A DNA stretch of 64,000 nucleotides from Mayamaea pseudoterrestris (GCA_027923505.1 BROI01000015.1:1-64000), one strand, 5' to 3'. Shown: positions 42,401 to 55,523, counted from the first letter of the stretch. The notes: a model not told the origin generated them from the sequence alone. Numbers and translations are program-made.

Positions 42401-44203
42401 GCGCAGGTAATCCTTGAGGCTTGGCCGTCCAATTTTGATTTGCAGTTCCCTAGCTCTAACAGCGCGTAAATAGTCATCATTGGTGTAGTTAGTACGGTTA
42501 TCGTCTACCGTAGTCAACATCGCCACTCCATCCTTGACATCGCTGCGCTTGCCCTTCGAAAAGCTCTCGCAAACATACAGCCCAGAGTCAGTCTCGACAA
42601 ACTCTCGCTGCTTACCATCCGGCTTCTCCACAACGAACATTGGACGATCCACGCCGTGCATGAGATACTCCACGGTAAACTTCTTGCGGACTTGCGCCAA
42701 ACTCAAAATGTTCGCCAGTCCCTGCGGATACCACCACACCGGACCATAGCCCTCCAGGTCGCCCATCATGTTCGTCCTTACTGTACCAGCGTTGCACTTG
42801 ATCACCATCCACGTTGGCACCGGGCGAATGTTCGTCAGCATCTTGGCGTTGCAGAACAGATCCACTGTCGACTGATTGTCCAAGAGCACAGCCTTCTTCG
42901 AGATGTTCACCTTCGGCGGCTGCGCGAACATGTATCCGACCTCATCGTCGTCATCGCTTTCTTCCTCGCTACCCAGCGTGAAGTGCTGCGCCCCACTAGC
43001 CTCTGCAGCCGGCGCACTCTCCGTAGACTCCGTTCTCGTAGGACAGTCTCGCTGCACATGACCAACCTGTTGACAGGTCCAGCATCTGGGAGGGTCACGC
43101 GCTGTACCAGTCGTGTGAAACGCCACGCCCTCGTTCGTTGGCAACGTGGCTTCTCCATCCGCATGCTCACGACGCTGCATGATGTTGTATGCATCGTGGA
43201 TCGTCAACGGGAAGTTGTCGTGCCCGTCGAGGTAGCAGTTGCGCAAGTGCTTGCAATACCCAGCGTATTCGCCCGTTGCGCCACGCACGAAAAGCATCGC
43301 AAGCTCGAGCTCTTCGGCGGCCTTGATATCCTCCTTGTTCGCCTTGTTACGATTGTCATCCTTGGCAATGTTCAACGCCACAATCTCGTTGTGCATCGTG
43401 ACGCCAACCGCCTTCGCCACGTCTGCCAGCGTGACCATGCTTTCGTAATATTTCTGCAGGCTTTCGCGCGCTCCTTGAGTACGTCCGAACAACTCAGCTT
43501 GAATGTCCACGACTTGATCCACAAGTTTGCAGCGCCCTTCGTACGTATGCGAGATCTCCTTGATAATCGCCAGCAACTTAATTCCGTCCGTGTCCTCCTC
43601 GGCGTCTCGGAACTTGGCGTGCGACTTGACACGATCCTTCATACGCTCCGTGCATTGTCCATGCAACACGGCGTAGAGACCAGCGAGGAAGTCGGAGTAT
43701 ACACGCACGCGCTCGACATGCTCTTTCTTGTCGGCCTTGTATTCCTCGAGCATTATGGACCAGTCCGAGTCCGTCGTGTCGGCATCCTTCGTTGGACGTG
43801 CAGGCTCGTCAGGAATCTCCAGTTCCACGTTGCGCATGCCCTTGAGCAGCTCCTTGGTATATTTCTTGTAGGAGCGCCCGACGAAAGTGATGATCTCGTT
43901 CGTCGTACGGATGAATCCATCGGGATCGCGCGAACCGTTATAGTCGTAGATGAATCCAGCGAGCGTCGGCTCGCTTCCTTGGAAATTTCCACTCGGCGCA
44001 CGACTCGGTCCGTTGAGTCTGTTACCATTGCCTTGATTCCCGGAACGATTCCCAGCACGATTCCCACGACGATAATGACGGTTGCGTCGGTTTCCTTCGC
44101 TTGCTGGCGGAGCGGGAGGTGCACCTCCACCGCTCGACGCCGCTCCTGTCGTCGGAGTATTGCTCGTCGAAGACATGTCTTTTCACTCGCTTCTTGGAGA
44201 AAA

Positions 44204-44351
44204 TGTTGGATCTAGAATATATCTTGCGCGCCCTTGAAGCGACACTAATGATTAAGCAGAACAGAGTCAATAAAACCACTTTACTTAAATGTGACCGTCT
44301 TCGTGACGTCACCGCTGCCGCTTCGGTTTGGGTTCTCATCCATGCTCAACA
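44204..44351 (-). repeat. LTR of copia element D (5' side)
   Basis: 148 bp, TGTTGGATCTAG...CATGCTCAACA. Immediately to its right begins the UTP20 3' flank that is also found at 35027. Confidence 0.88.
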
Positions 44352-44715
44352 GTGAGCAACACGCTGGGATGCATGCGCTGATTTGGATCGAGCGCAGCGA
44401 TGGATGGTCATTCGAGCTGGAAGGGGGTGTTCACCCCCACTGATCGCCGTGGGCCTTTGGTAGCTATCAATTGCAAGCCAGAGCATATAGCTGTGCAATA
44501 GTCCCGTAGCACATTAGACTTCCATACCAGCAAAGCATGCAGTGAAACATTGCGACAACAGTCAGTAATAGTATTTACAATATTTATTATAATCACCCTA
44601 CTCGCCATTGTGCCATGCCCCGCATCCATGTGAGAAAAAAAGACGAGCATTTTACAACTACGATTCATCAAAGTTCCTAATTTAAATGCCGACGCTTTTC
44701 TGTCCCTCCTCGTTG
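44350..44715. repeat. UTP20 3' end and downstream flank, original-side copy
   Basis: Partner of the 35027-35393 copy, in the same orientation. A minus-strand frame of 87 codons (44671-44408) is open in both copies, but the differences between copies include replacement changes, so I see no sign of purifying selection. Confidence 0.85.
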
Positions 44716-47700
44716 GGTTCTTCTTTCGTCCACCCGTCGCTTGTGTCGCTGCTTTTCGCGCTCGTGCTTTTGAATCTTGCGCTTTGCTGACGCTTCTGGA
44801 TCTACAATAGCTTCAGTTTTTATTTCAAGCTTGCGCTGATCCTTCTTCTCCTGAAACCTAGTCTTAACTGCACCATACGCCACAACAAACTTATCATTCG
44901 TGTCGAATTGCTGCTCCAGCATGACGAGAATATCCTTGGCAAGTCTCGATTCCTCAGTTGCCGCATCCCCAAGGGGACGCTCATTTTGTTGTACTAAATG
45001 AGGAAGGTCGAGCACATTGCGCGTCTCCAATTCGGACCGGTGCAAAGGTTCGATAATCAATGGCAAATCACCCTCGATTATGTCCGGACAACAAGTTGCA
45101 AAAGAAGCAAAACACATGTATACGGCCTTGCGGCGCTTGGATCCCTTGTTCTTCGCGCTTTGTGATAACCGCTTCAGCACCATGGATGCTCCGTCACTAG
45201 AATTTTTAGAATTGCCGACAATGAGACTAGGACATCGATGAATGGCCTGGAGAACCCAGGTGAGCGATTTGGCCAGATCAGTTGATAAGTCGTCGTCGTA
45301 TTCATCCTCGTCCAGACTGGCCAAGCGACATAGGCCTCTCGCAAGTTCCTCCAGCGATCCTGGATGTTTGGCGACAAATGAAATGCTGCTCATCTTGTCA
45401 GCGACGAGCTCGTTAATGACAAACAAGTTAAGATACTTTGCCAATAGCCGACACGCTGAACGCCGCACCCATGGGTGTTTAGACCAAAGAGCACGTGACG
45501 TGCCAACCCAAAGATTGCTTCTCGGGACAATTATGTCGTTCAGTCCTTCATAGAGCTTGTCCAGATCGAGCAGCGAGAAATAGACTAGCTCCCAGTCTGA
45601 TGAAGGATTGTGCAGGATCGAGTCCATTACACAAAGCATCCTATCAAGCTCTCCCTGCCGACGCAAAAAATCTGAGCATGATTCTACGAACAATCCAAAC
45701 AGCTGCAACGCTGTGCGCACGAGAGTCTCTTGACCGCTAGACCATCGCAAAACGTATTCATAGCAAAGTTGCAGCGATTTTTGAGCGAGTCGGCCCAGCA
45801 ATGATCTGATGCAGCTCGCAACCGCATTTCGACACTCTTCGGACAAATCATTTGCCAGTTGCAACGTCAGCGGTAGAAAGAAGAGCTGAAGATGATGATC
45901 TAAAAGCTCCAGCGGCAATCGCTTAATCACTGTCGATAGCAATTGGATTGCTGAAAGGCGCCCATCTGCGTACTCGTATTTAATGTTTAAGACGGCCTGC
46001 TTCAGGTGCTGCTCAATCCTTTCCGTCGACATGGGATATGTAAGCAGAAAATTGATAAACGTTGTGGTGCTTTGTTCACGAAGTGATGGCTTGTGGCTTT
46101 TCGCCGTTTGTTGCAGAAGAGTTTCCATCAGATCGTAAAATTCTGATGAAGCAAAGCGACGCGACATTATCGCCTTTAACAGGCGAAAAGCAGGGTTGTA
46201 ATTATCGGAATCAACGATGGAAGCTCGAACAAAGGAAAGTAGTAATTCCATCTGTGCATTATCTAAAAGCTGATGACTTGTAGTAGCGGCATCGCTTCCG
46301 TCTAAGCCTCTCTTTCGTTCAAAATCTAGCAAATATGCCAACATTTTATAACAGGACTGAGCAGTTTCGTTGTTCTGGTTGCGTGCAGACCCAGATAATG
46401 TCAGTAATTGAACAGCCTTTGATGACAAGGAGGTGGCGTAGACCTCGAATGATGGAAGGTCAAAGCTAAGAAGTAAGCACAAAGTTTTTAAGGCAAGAAA
46501 CACCACCTCTAAATCGCTGCATGTGCAGACACAGGCTGTGAGGATTGGAACAAAGACATCAAGCTTAACCAAATCCACCTGTTCAGACCGAACCTGCTTC
46601 ACAGCAGAATGCAACAACTGCAAGCCGAAAAGGACAGCACTAACACTTGCAGGGTTGTTTATTGATAGCGCACTACTGTCCACCAATCGCAAATGTCGAT
46701 TTGCGCCCGTGAGCGTCGGTGCGCTGCAACCGTCCTGCACAGTAGCAAGGTTTCTTTCCGACAACCTTTTGGCCAGTCGCGCTTCATTTGCAGTCGAAGA
46801 AAATCCTGAGACAGACGGCCGCCATTCAGCGACGCTGAGTTGGCGTGAGCAAGAATGTACCATGGTCGCATTGGCTAGGCTCCCGCTAACGTGAAGCGGC
46901 GTGCAAGCATCGTCATCGCTCTCCAATCCGGCAATAAGATAAAGTGACGACGTGACAGCTTCGACCGAATGTCGCCTTATGAAGGGTTCTATCGTAGCAT
47001 GCACAAATGCAAGGGCCTCGTCGCTTCCAAGACTCGAGTTCCGTGATAGACCAGTGACGATGCGCGTCAGGCACTCTTTGATCCTCCTGATCAAGCCGGC
47101 GCTGATTGTCGGATTTTTCAGCCGCTCCAAAAAAGGAATAACAATGACATGAACAGTACTTTTCTCTCCAGTCGATGGCTTAAACAAAATTAAGCTTGAA
47201 ATAATTTCAAGCGAGTGGTAGCTTTTCGATCCAGCTGCTTCTTTCACGTAGCGAACCTGGTTGCCTTCTGCATCTTTTCGCTCTTGTGCATCACCAAAGA
47301 TGTCCTGTTGTATCAGATCTATCATTCCTGGGACTGCATTGTCAAATCCAATCTCAGCTTCTTCATTTACTCCCAGGTCAGGAACTGTATATGATAGAGA
47401 AAGCTCCAGCAAAATGGAATGAATTGTTGCAGCTCGCACGTGCAGCTGATAGCCCTCCTTCAAAGTAACGGCAAGCTCTCTAATGATATCTGCGAGAAAC
47501 GTTATATCAAGTGACACTGTCATGTGTGCGAGAGTTGTTCGAGCTAGGTCCCTAACATTCGAATCTCGGTTCTTAAGCATGCCGCATATAACTGTTAGCA
47601 AGCGCGGCAGTTTTCCGATCAGATACATTCTGGGAAATTGTTGGAAGAGCTTAAGCATCGCTAGCACTATAGGCGGTCGTAGTGTTTTGATAGTCTCGCC

Positions 47701-50700
47701 TTTGCGATCAGTTTTCTCCTTGACTAGCAAGCCTTCAAGTTTTGGAATAAATCGCTTTTCGAGTGCCCTCCACACTACGCCGTCCGATCCATTCCCCAAA
47801 GCCACTTGAAAATGGAAGCCATCGAGAATACTGCAAATCAGCGCCACAAGAAAACGTTCCTGTTCCACATGGCGATGGAACTGGTTGATTGTGGTTCCAA
47901 GTAATGTGCTGTATTTGCTCCAAGTCAGCAAGCGACACAATGCGCCGACCGTCGCAATCGCTTCAGTCGCGAGGTTCTCCTCCGTTTTCGTCTTGCTTTC
48001 GTAGACGGCATGGGTTGCGACGGGAATAAGAATACTTGAAATTGTTTGCGGAAAGAAGGTCTCAGTCGCATTCGAGCTCGTGGCAAGATTTTGGCGCAAG
48101 CGTTGGAGTGCCCTCGCTCTGCGGTGTATCTGCACATGGGTGATGTTTAAAAAAAAGTCCAAGTCGGGCGCATCGTCTCGTATGAGCTTTGCAAGATCGC
48201 TATGCAAGTGTGGGGAGTCGAATCCCGCTGACTGTGCCATTCGGCAAACTTCAGCAAGAAGAAGTATGTAAAACCGCCGAATCGATTCGTCTTTGATTGT
48301 TATGCCATTACGGATGAAGGCAGCAATCGTACCTTCTAGACATTTTAGCCAAAGCGTAGCACTTTCGTTGCTGGATTGAGCCTCGCGCCCGGCGGCAAAA
48401 ACAAGTGCTTTTAGAGCCTTAAAAGCTCCACGAGATACAACACCGTCATCGTCGAACAAGAAACGGAAACAAGTCGTGATCACGGGCTGGAGTGCGACCG
48501 GGTCAATTGCTTCACTGCTTCTCGAAAGCTTTATCCAAAGAAAGCCTGAAGTTTCGCCAAGTCTGCCCAAAGTTGCCACCACTTTGTCAATGTCTAATTC
48601 ATCTATTCGAACAGAGTGAAGGGACCATAGACTTAAAGTAATATCTGTTGACGTGACAGCGAAATGGAGCGAGGAAGAAGAAAGGATGCTTAAGACAGAC
48701 GCCATAGCTCGATAAATGTGTTTCGCCAAATTTCTCGGCTTCTTCTTCTCCGGTCCAAGTAATATCGATATTCGGTTAAATAAGCGTAAAGCTGCTTCTG
48801 TGCCCAGTTTCGGCGAGAGTGCCTGCAGTATGCCCAATGTATTTAAAAGGTCGTTCTCGGTCAGCCTACCAGATTCCAAAAACGGAACAAGCAAATCAGA
48901 TAGTGCCGCGTTGTCGTCTTCAGCCGTCAAACGCGAGATGGAGTTTCCTACAAGCGCGCTGATCCGACACAGAATAGCCAACTCCTGTCGCCATGTCGAT
49001 GCTTCGCTAGCATTGTTGACTGTTGCTTGCTTTAATGCCCAAGGCGTAACCCCGGCATCAAAGTGTTTCAACCGTGACTGAAATTGGTTTAAGATAAGAG
49101 GCACATGGGGTCGAACTAATGCGCTACCAGAGTCATCGTCGGTGCAATGTACCAAAATATTGTCGATGAACGCTAAAGCTGCCTCAACGACAGATGCGCC
49201 ACTTCGTTCCCCAATGCATCGAACAACAGATGTGATAGCCGCATCATTGCTTTTAATCAAGTAAAACAATCGTGGATAAACAGATATTGTCTTCAATAGC
49301 TGGAGGACCGCTGGTACCTGAGTGGAATTTACCGCCGATATCGGTAATTGGTTAATAGAGTTTCCCAGAGCATCCCAAAGCCGCGCTTGATATTCACGAA
49401 AGTCAATCGTACTATTAAATTTCGCAAATATCTCGGAAAAACGTCGAAAGCAGAGCGTGCGAATTAAACCATCACGACTGTCGTCCGTGGTTAGAAACTC
49501 CACAGTGAAGTTTTCGTCGGGTGTCCTCAACTCGAACCTTTTAACAAGGGCAACAAGGATCGTCATAAATGCAGGCACAAAGTGAGAAACGCGATGACCA
49601 AGCTGTGCGATCAATGCTTCCAGCATGTGCAGAAATCCTTGATGCACGCTAGGCGAGACATGGGCGAAGCTTTCAGCCGTTCCACACACCAAAGCGCCTA
49701 TAATTTCGTCTCTCAGTGTCGCATCCTGTGCCTCCAGGATTTTTACTTCAACGTTAAGTGGGACATATGCGCGAAGGCACAAGTATACGAAAGGATATAG
49801 TTCATTATCATCCACGCAGAAAGACGTAAGGAAGGACAAAACGGCATGTCGCATAGTACACGGCGATTGCTTCGATGATTTACCCGCCGGTCTCGCCGAA
49901 AGCCTGCCAAATAAGATTCTCGAAAGAATTGGTATGACGTTGCCGCGATGATGCGAAAAATTTGAGTCTTCTTCGGCTATAGATTTCATTTGCAAAAGAG
50001 AATCGCGGAGCTGGTCCTTCTCGAACAATTTCAACAGGCCATGTTCGTACCCTGACAGATAATCAAACTTATAGCGTAACAAGCACGTCAACGCCAAACG
50101 CCCGACCAAATTATCCGGATGAGTGAGTAGCGATTTGTAGATTGTATCTGACATTCCATGAGACTGAAGATGGCTCACATTCTTGACACTTGCGAGCGCT
50201 CTTAAAACTGAGACAAGCCTCCGATACACCGCTCCCTTATCCACCGCCAAACCTTCCCAACCTCTGCAGAACAGAGTTTGCACTGCTCAGTAAAATGCTG
50301 TGCGCGCACGTCACATCGATGGAAGCTGTATCGACTTACCTTCCACAGGCGACCAGATCGTATATTTTGAGCTCCCTAGCATCCGGATCAACCCTCGACC
50401 CAGCGAAATATTGCTCCTGTATGAAGCGAAGGATACAGGGTACGATGACACTAGCGTGTTGAGTAAGTAGTTCAGGACCATTCTCGATGATTTTCCATAG
50501 CCACTCAAGTACAGTAGCCTCATCCACCGCATCGTGCTTCGACACGATACCGGCCACATGACATGACGCAAAATCTCTTTTGAAAAGACTGTGCGCATGA
50601 ACATCGGTGGTTTCCCAAGAAAGACATTTGCTACAGTAATTATTAACATTACACAGTGTTGTTGCTTCGCACGAAAGGTCTTCATCGGGAAAAGACTGAC

Positions 50701-53437
50701 GGAGAGGGCGTTCCATCAACGACTGAATACTTTTGAAGATCGGGGGCCATGTACATTTCACATGACCCTTGGCTAACTCGCCGATAGCCTGGACAATAGC
50801 AGGCCAAACAGGAGCAAATTTGACATGCAAAAGACCAACCAAATGATTTGCAGCAGCTTCGGCGTAATAGATCGGCAGTCGTCTCCCGCGCCCAAGAACG
50901 CCGACACGAGATATTTGAGATATCAATTGCCTTTCATGCTCAAATGAGACTGGACACGATTCAATGGCGAGAAGCAAAGAGAGCATGCCAAAAGTGCTAA
51001 TCGCTGCTAATGACACGTTTGCCTTGGGTATACGTTGGCCGTCGCGGGGCTCGTCGTCCAAATCTCCGGCCAAATCAAGGTCGGCATAGTCAACAGCCAT
51101 TGTTCTCAAAGGAAAGCTGGACAATATCTCGAGCGTGTGCAGCCGGAAAAAATGCTTGCGGCTGCGTAAGTTCGGTATCAAATCATCAAATGCCCGTTCA
51201 AAATCAACATTCAAACGCAAATGAAGCTGCTGGAGCACGTGGACATACGCGGCAACGCTTTTTACTGTCCAAAGCGCACTGGGACTAGCCACAAGGTGGT
51301 CACGTGCTAGCGGCATTATCTCTTCCACAACTTTCTGCACAAGCTTGTCTTTGGTAACGCCTTCCAACTGAAACGCTGCAAGGCACGACAACGACTCAAG
51401 CGCAAGCGAAAATGTGAGTGACACTTTTCGCTTTGCGTCGATATCGTTGATTGCAGTTGATGAAGCAGTAACCTTCATGACCGCCACAATACCCTTTGCC
51501 ACCTGTTCGAACATCATCGTGGCTCTTCGTTCGTCAGCCGTAGTCGCGGCAATGAAAGCGAGGCACTGCACAGCTATACCTGCACTAGCGACCTTTTCGG
51601 TCGTCCAATCATCTCCTCCGGTTAAAAGCAATAAGTTATGCAACAATTTCTCTCGATCTGTTTCATTTACAAGGCAATGTCTTGCAAGGTGTAGATCGAA
51701 TAGCGCGTCAGTTCCGCCAACATCGATTGCGCGATCCCGTGCTCCAACCACGGCGAACAGGAGAGGCAAGGTCGAGTCACCCACTTCAAAATCTGACGCA
51801 GCTGCGACAGATAAAAGCGCTGAACCGACAGTTTTCATGGCAACTTCTACAGGCAAATGTGCCATCAAGTCTAGTGCAACTGACAAGGCATGTGCGCCGG
51901 CGTTTTCATCAGTATCCTTACTTCCGACACCAATGCATGTTTTTATAAGATTACAGATCCTGCTGTTCATTCGTCCAGTGAATTCCTTCTGTTCTGGTGC
52001 ACGCTTCCATACTAGCGAAAGGAGATCCAAAACCGATTCTTGTTGCTTCAAAGATAACTGATCAAAAATGCTCACAAATAAAAGCTGATCAAGTAGTTCT
52101 ACCGTTTCGAGTAACAACTCGTGGCGCGAGCAAAGTTTACCAATTAAGCGTAATAGACCCACGAAGCCTTGGCCAACTAACCGTCCCTCAGACGAGATTA
52201 CCGTCTTAACTGGTTTACACATCACACGGAAGACCGCTGCAATATTTTGTGCATCTAACGACCGCGTCAATCGGTTCACAAACGCCTCTCCAACATTAAT
52301 CAACAGTTCATAGCCACCATTCAATTCATCTTGACAGCTCACAGCCTCTTCTACAGCCTTGATTACAACAATGCCCTTAGAGTGCAAGCGTCGCTGAACA
52401 CCACGAGCAACTTCAAAAAGGAAGGTTGCGATTCCATCGATTGCATCAGACTGCAACCGACGAGCAGCAGAAGAATCGCCTGCACTGTTCCGCGCCAATG
52501 CTTTCAAGAGTCGTTTCAAATGACGCTTTCTCGCCGATTCGGAAAGCTTGCGCACGAGTGGAGCAAATGTTTCGGCTCCGAGACGTCGCACCACATCGCG
52601 CCGACTCGCAAGGACCAAGCCGTAATACTCGCGAATCGGCTCCAAGCATGGCTCTTCGCCACCGGCCTTCTCCGCTAGCAGGGCTTCCGCATCGTATCGA
52701 AATAGGTAGGACACTGTACGGAATGCAGCTTCAACAAAGCATACATCCAGTGGCATTTGCTGCTTGCTATTTTCATGTGCCGGCGGGTGCAAAAGATCGC
52801 TCAAGATGCGCGGAATAATCGTCTGGTGCATAAAGGGATGTATCTCATGACGCAAATCGCGCGCCAAGACAGCCACGAGATGCAGAATGTCAATTGTTGC
52901 GTAGTTGACAACGTAGCGAGCCCGCTTCGAGTCTGCCAGTAAGTCCGTTTCGCCAATATTTGATTTGGTTTCTGGACCAGTCGCCGGCGATAGCATGTAA
53001 GCCATCAAAAGGTGTATAATCTTGTCAGCATGGTGGATAATCTCGGGAAGACTCCGTACTAAATGCCATACTTCGCGATGGAAGCTTCCAAAAATAAGAG
53101 ATGCGTTCCTGTCAAGCGCAATGTCGAGCTCGCTGGCAAAGTTTGACTTGTTGGTTTCGACATCGGAATCACTATCGTCTTGGTCCGATAAAATCGCCGT
53201 ATCTTCCGCCTCCTTTTGTTCCTTAGACTTCCGTTGTCTTTGTTTCTTCTTCGGTCGTGGATTATGCACTTGCTCCTCTCGAGTGGCGGCGCTTGTTCCA
53301 ATACCGACGCGTCGACCCTGAAAGGTGCGGTACGTGTCAGCGGACGTGAGCTTTGATCGCTTACGGCTCGATGCGAAGGTCAAACGCTTCGTCGAACGTT
53401 CGTCCGTGTTGACTGACTTAATATGATGCGAGTTCAT
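44677..53437 (-). CDS. UTP20: UTP20 (DRIM), small-subunit processome HEAT-repeat protein
   Basis: Two exons: 53437-50340 and 50263-44677, across a 76-bp intron (GTAAGTCGAT...TTCTGCAG). The spliced protein is 2894 aa (yeast 2493, human 2785). It is almost entirely HEAT/ARM-like helices with a basic N-terminus (KKKQRQRKSKEQKE) and a basic C-terminal tail (KRKIQKHEREKQRHKRR). Family-like segments include DIALDRNASLIFGSFHREVW, FLTSFCVDDNELYPFVYLCL and AECRNAV-type repeats; the middle carries the DRIM-like region and the C-terminus matches the UTP20 architecture. It is a component of the 90S pre-ribosome and is needed for 18S rRNA processing in the nucleolus. The internal stop visible at the exon-1 end belongs to the intron, and the splice restores the frame as CG-R-GWEGLAV. 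The acceptor CTGCAG|AGG was chosen over the nearer GAGCAG|TGC because only the former is in frame. Confidence 0.9.
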
Positions 53438-53761
53438 GGTATAATGCTGTAGCTATGGTAGAAATGGAGCAGCTTTTGGATGATGCGCCACGAGAAAGAA
53501 AAAAGGAAACCGGGCGCGACGAATGGTGATGAGTGGACGTCATTTGAAAGTCGTACCGGTTCCATAATGACGTCTGACCCACGTTTCAATCAGTCAAGGG
53601 TGTAGAAAATCGACGCGCTTCGTCGCCTCTTCAAGCCAACAAGATTCGGCCGCCATCAACTCTCATCAAGGCCGACGCTGTATCAATCGTACAGCGAGGA
53701 GTCGACCACCTGCTAGTACACTGTCATTTTGTCATAAGCAAGCAAGTCGAGTCTCGCCATC
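53438..53761. promoter_or_regulatory. Shared intergenic region, UTP20 and START gene
   Basis: 324 bp between divergent starts (UTP20 at 53437, START gene at 53762). Both promoters must lie here. No specific motif assigned. Confidence 0.5.
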
Positions 53762-54679
53762 ATGCTTTCACTTCGACTCGTATTCCTTTACGTGCTTGGT
53801 CTACTGCTAGTACCAGATTCCTACGCTCTTGCCTTTGCTAGCACCCTCTTTCAGGAACGACCTACGCTTCAACAGAAAGCTCCGTCCAAATCAGACGGAG
53901 TCGATATTGAGCTGCCAGATTTTGAGGAACTTTTCTCACGAATGGAAGCAGTTTCGCCTTTGCTGAGAAATGTTATTAACCGAAAAAACGGTGGTTTTGC
54001 TACCGTCGAAGATGCGACTGATCTGCCGTGGAGGAGGGTTGAGTCGCACAAGACAGGTTCACAGTCAGTACGATCGATTGACCGAATCGACAATTTCCAG
54101 GGACATCCAGCACCATTGCTTCGAGTACGAGCAACGATTCAAGGACCGTGTGTCGGTCAGGCAATGACTAACTTTATCATGGATTGCGATGAACGAAAGA
54201 AATGGGACGACCAAATTGATCAAGTTTACGAGATTTATCCGATCAACGACTTGGACTATGCCAACATGGCAATGGGATATGGCAAGTTTGGCGAATGCAG
54301 TCGGCTTGGTGTCGGTTACTGCAAAACCAAGCCGAATCTTGGCGTTGATTCTCGGGAGCAGCTGACGCTTTGTGGATGCCAAGACTTTCTCGATGGCGCT
54401 TGCATTATCTGGGGCGTTGAGCTAGAAGCATGGCACGACTATATGTTTCCTCCTACGGAGCGGCACACGCGAGCCAAGTCGCGCTTGTTCAGTACGACCA
54501 TGCAGCCGACCGGTAAAGATTCTTTTGACGTTGAATACATTTTGCAGCTTGAAATTGGTGGCAAGATTCCCCAATGGATATCTACTCCCTTGGTAGTCAA
54601 GTCGATCAAACAAATGTTTCAGCATGCGTCAAACGTTTACGGCGGGGATGATATCCATAAGTACCTCGAGAAAGAGTAG
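53762..54679 (+). CDS. START-domain lipid-binding protein with plastid-type presequence
   Basis: 305 aa. Residues 1-24 form a signal peptide (MLSLRLVFLYVLGLLLVPDS...) that ends A24|F25 in YALAFAS, matching the diatom Ala|Phe cleavage motif, so delivery to the plastid through the complex-plastid membranes is likely. A START domain follows (about 80-295): RVRATIQGPCVGQAMTNFIM, the core DERKKWDDQIDQVYEI, REQLTLCGCQDFLDGACIIW and IPQWISTPLVVKSIKQMFQH. START domains carry one lipid (sterol, phospholipid or galactolipid) in a helix-grip pocket. It lies head-to-head with UTP20. The lipid is not predictable. Confidence 0.82.
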   Translation: MLSLRLVFLYVLGLLLVPDSYALAFASTLFQERPTLQQKAPSKSDGVDIELPDFEELFSRMEAVSPLLRNVINRKNGGFATVEDATDLPWRRVESHKTGSQSVRSIDRIDNFQGHPAPLLRVRATIQGPCVGQAMTNFIMDCDERKKWDDQIDQVYEIYPINDLDYANMAMGYGKFGECSRLGVGYCKTKPNLGVDSREQLTLCGCQDFLDGACIIWGVELEAWHDYMFPPTERHTRAKSRLFSTTMQPTGKDSFDVEYILQLEIGGKIPQWISTPLVVKSIKQMFQHASNVYGGDDIHKYLEKE

Positions 54680-54779
54680 TCGACAGATCGGTAGCAGCGA
54701 GGGAAGTAGTTTGATGTAACTGCGTATAGATTAGATTAAAATTGCATGGAAAACGGATTGTATTGATGAAAGAAATAAT

Positions 54780-55523
54780 TTATATCTCCTTGCTGTTTAT
54801 CACCTCGTCTTCCTCGCTCACTGAGGATGTAGTCGCCAGCACAAGTACCACCTTTGGTGCATGCACTACAGCATCCACAAAGCGTTTAACAACATCCTTG
54901 CATGTTTCCACAATATTGAAACTAAACTGGTACAATATTGACCCGTCGCGCTTCGGCTTTAACATAATCGTCGAAAAATTCCGATTCCGATTCTTGGGAG
55001 GAACAGGATCAATCGAAACAGACTCGGCGAACGGCCACCTAGAATCTTCCGATACAATATCCATCTCGTCCAACGATAGAGCATAGAGGGGTGATGGGGC
55101 ATCCTGCTCTAAGTACACTAGACAAATTCCATCCTTGAGGACTATGTACTTCTTCACTTCGCCATATGGAATGGAACGACGGTCACGCGGCAAGCACGGC
55201 AGCCGTATGTTTAAAAAACTCCTTTTCATCCCACGATTAAGCTGCAAAACTCCCGCATAGGACTCAAAAACAATTCCCGTCTTTCTTAATGCCTTGACAC
55301 AGACGGGGGGCAATGCCGACGTCAGTGATTTCTTGGTATAGTCAATCAAACACAAGGATGCTGCTTCCATCGGCGTCGCTGGAGCGGCAACAGCGGCCTC
55401 ACATGCAGGTGCAGCGTGTGCAATTGCCGATTCTACTTTTTGGGCAGGCTCGGCAACGGCTGGTTCAGTTATGGGAGCTGGAGGAGCCAAGTTCATTATA
55501 TTTATTTGCATAGACAGCAGCAT
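54780..55523 (-). CDS. Hypothetical protein with a possible PH-like domain
   Basis: 247 aa from ATG 55523. The first 55 residues are Ala/Pro/Glu-rich and likely disordered. Residues about 85-175 alternate hydrophobic and charged residues as a beta-rich fold: FESYAGVLQLNRGMKRSFLN, GEVKKYIVLKDGICLVYLEQ, SPLYALSLDEMDIVSED. This resembles a PH-type domain (a first strand, a basic loop, then FVLKDGIL-type strand), but I cannot confirm it. The remainder forms one or two helices. Convergent with the START gene. No family name is given. Confidence 0.6.
   Translation of the reverse strand: MLLSMQINIMNLAPPAPITEPAVAEPAQKVESAIAHAAPACEAAVAAPATPMEAASLCLIDYTKKSLTSALPPVCVKALRKTGIVFESYAGVLQLNRGMKRSFLNIRLPCLPRDRRSIPYGEVKKYIVLKDGICLVYLEQDAPSPLYALSLDEMDIVSEDSRWPFAESVSIDPVPPKNRNRNFSTIMLKPKRDGSILYQFSFNIVETCKDVVKRFVDAVVHAPKVVLVLATTSSVSEEDEVINSKEI

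Larger units (their letters stand above)
39255..44351 (-). mobile_element. Ty1/copia-like retroelement D, looks whole
   Basis: Element of about 5.1 kb on the minus strand, flanked by two LTRs (39255-39465 and 44204-44351) that begin TGTTGGATCTAG and end CATGCTCAACA in plus orientation. One long gag-pol frame (44176 to 39395) covers the usual copia order. Gag has a CCHC knuckle (CWTCQQVGHVQRDC), then protease (LLDNQST), integrase, an acidic linker, reverse transcriptase (VVDVPGAFMQAEMDE, WHVDDLKISH) and RNase H (TRSSTESEVVGVHDVLPQLL). A purine-rich tract lies next to the 39.4-kb LTR. No break is evident in the coding frame, so it looks recent. The two LTRs differ in length by about 63 bp but are otherwise close to identical by eye. 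No matching target-site duplication is visible. Confidence 0.92.

Noticed and set aside
42656-44215. 519-codon plus-strand frame opposite the retroelement gag
   Set aside because: It is the antisense shadow of the gag-pol frame of element D, whose domains are clear on the minus strand.
44408-44671. 87-codon minus-strand frame downstream of UTP20, also open at 35085 onward
   Set aside because: Open in both duplicated copies, but the copies differ by replacement changes and the composition has no domain; more likely 3' flank.
50264-50339. Apparent stop splitting a long gene into two large frames
   Set aside because: The stop lies in a 76-bp GT-AG intron; splicing at CTGCAG|AGG keeps one UTP20 frame.
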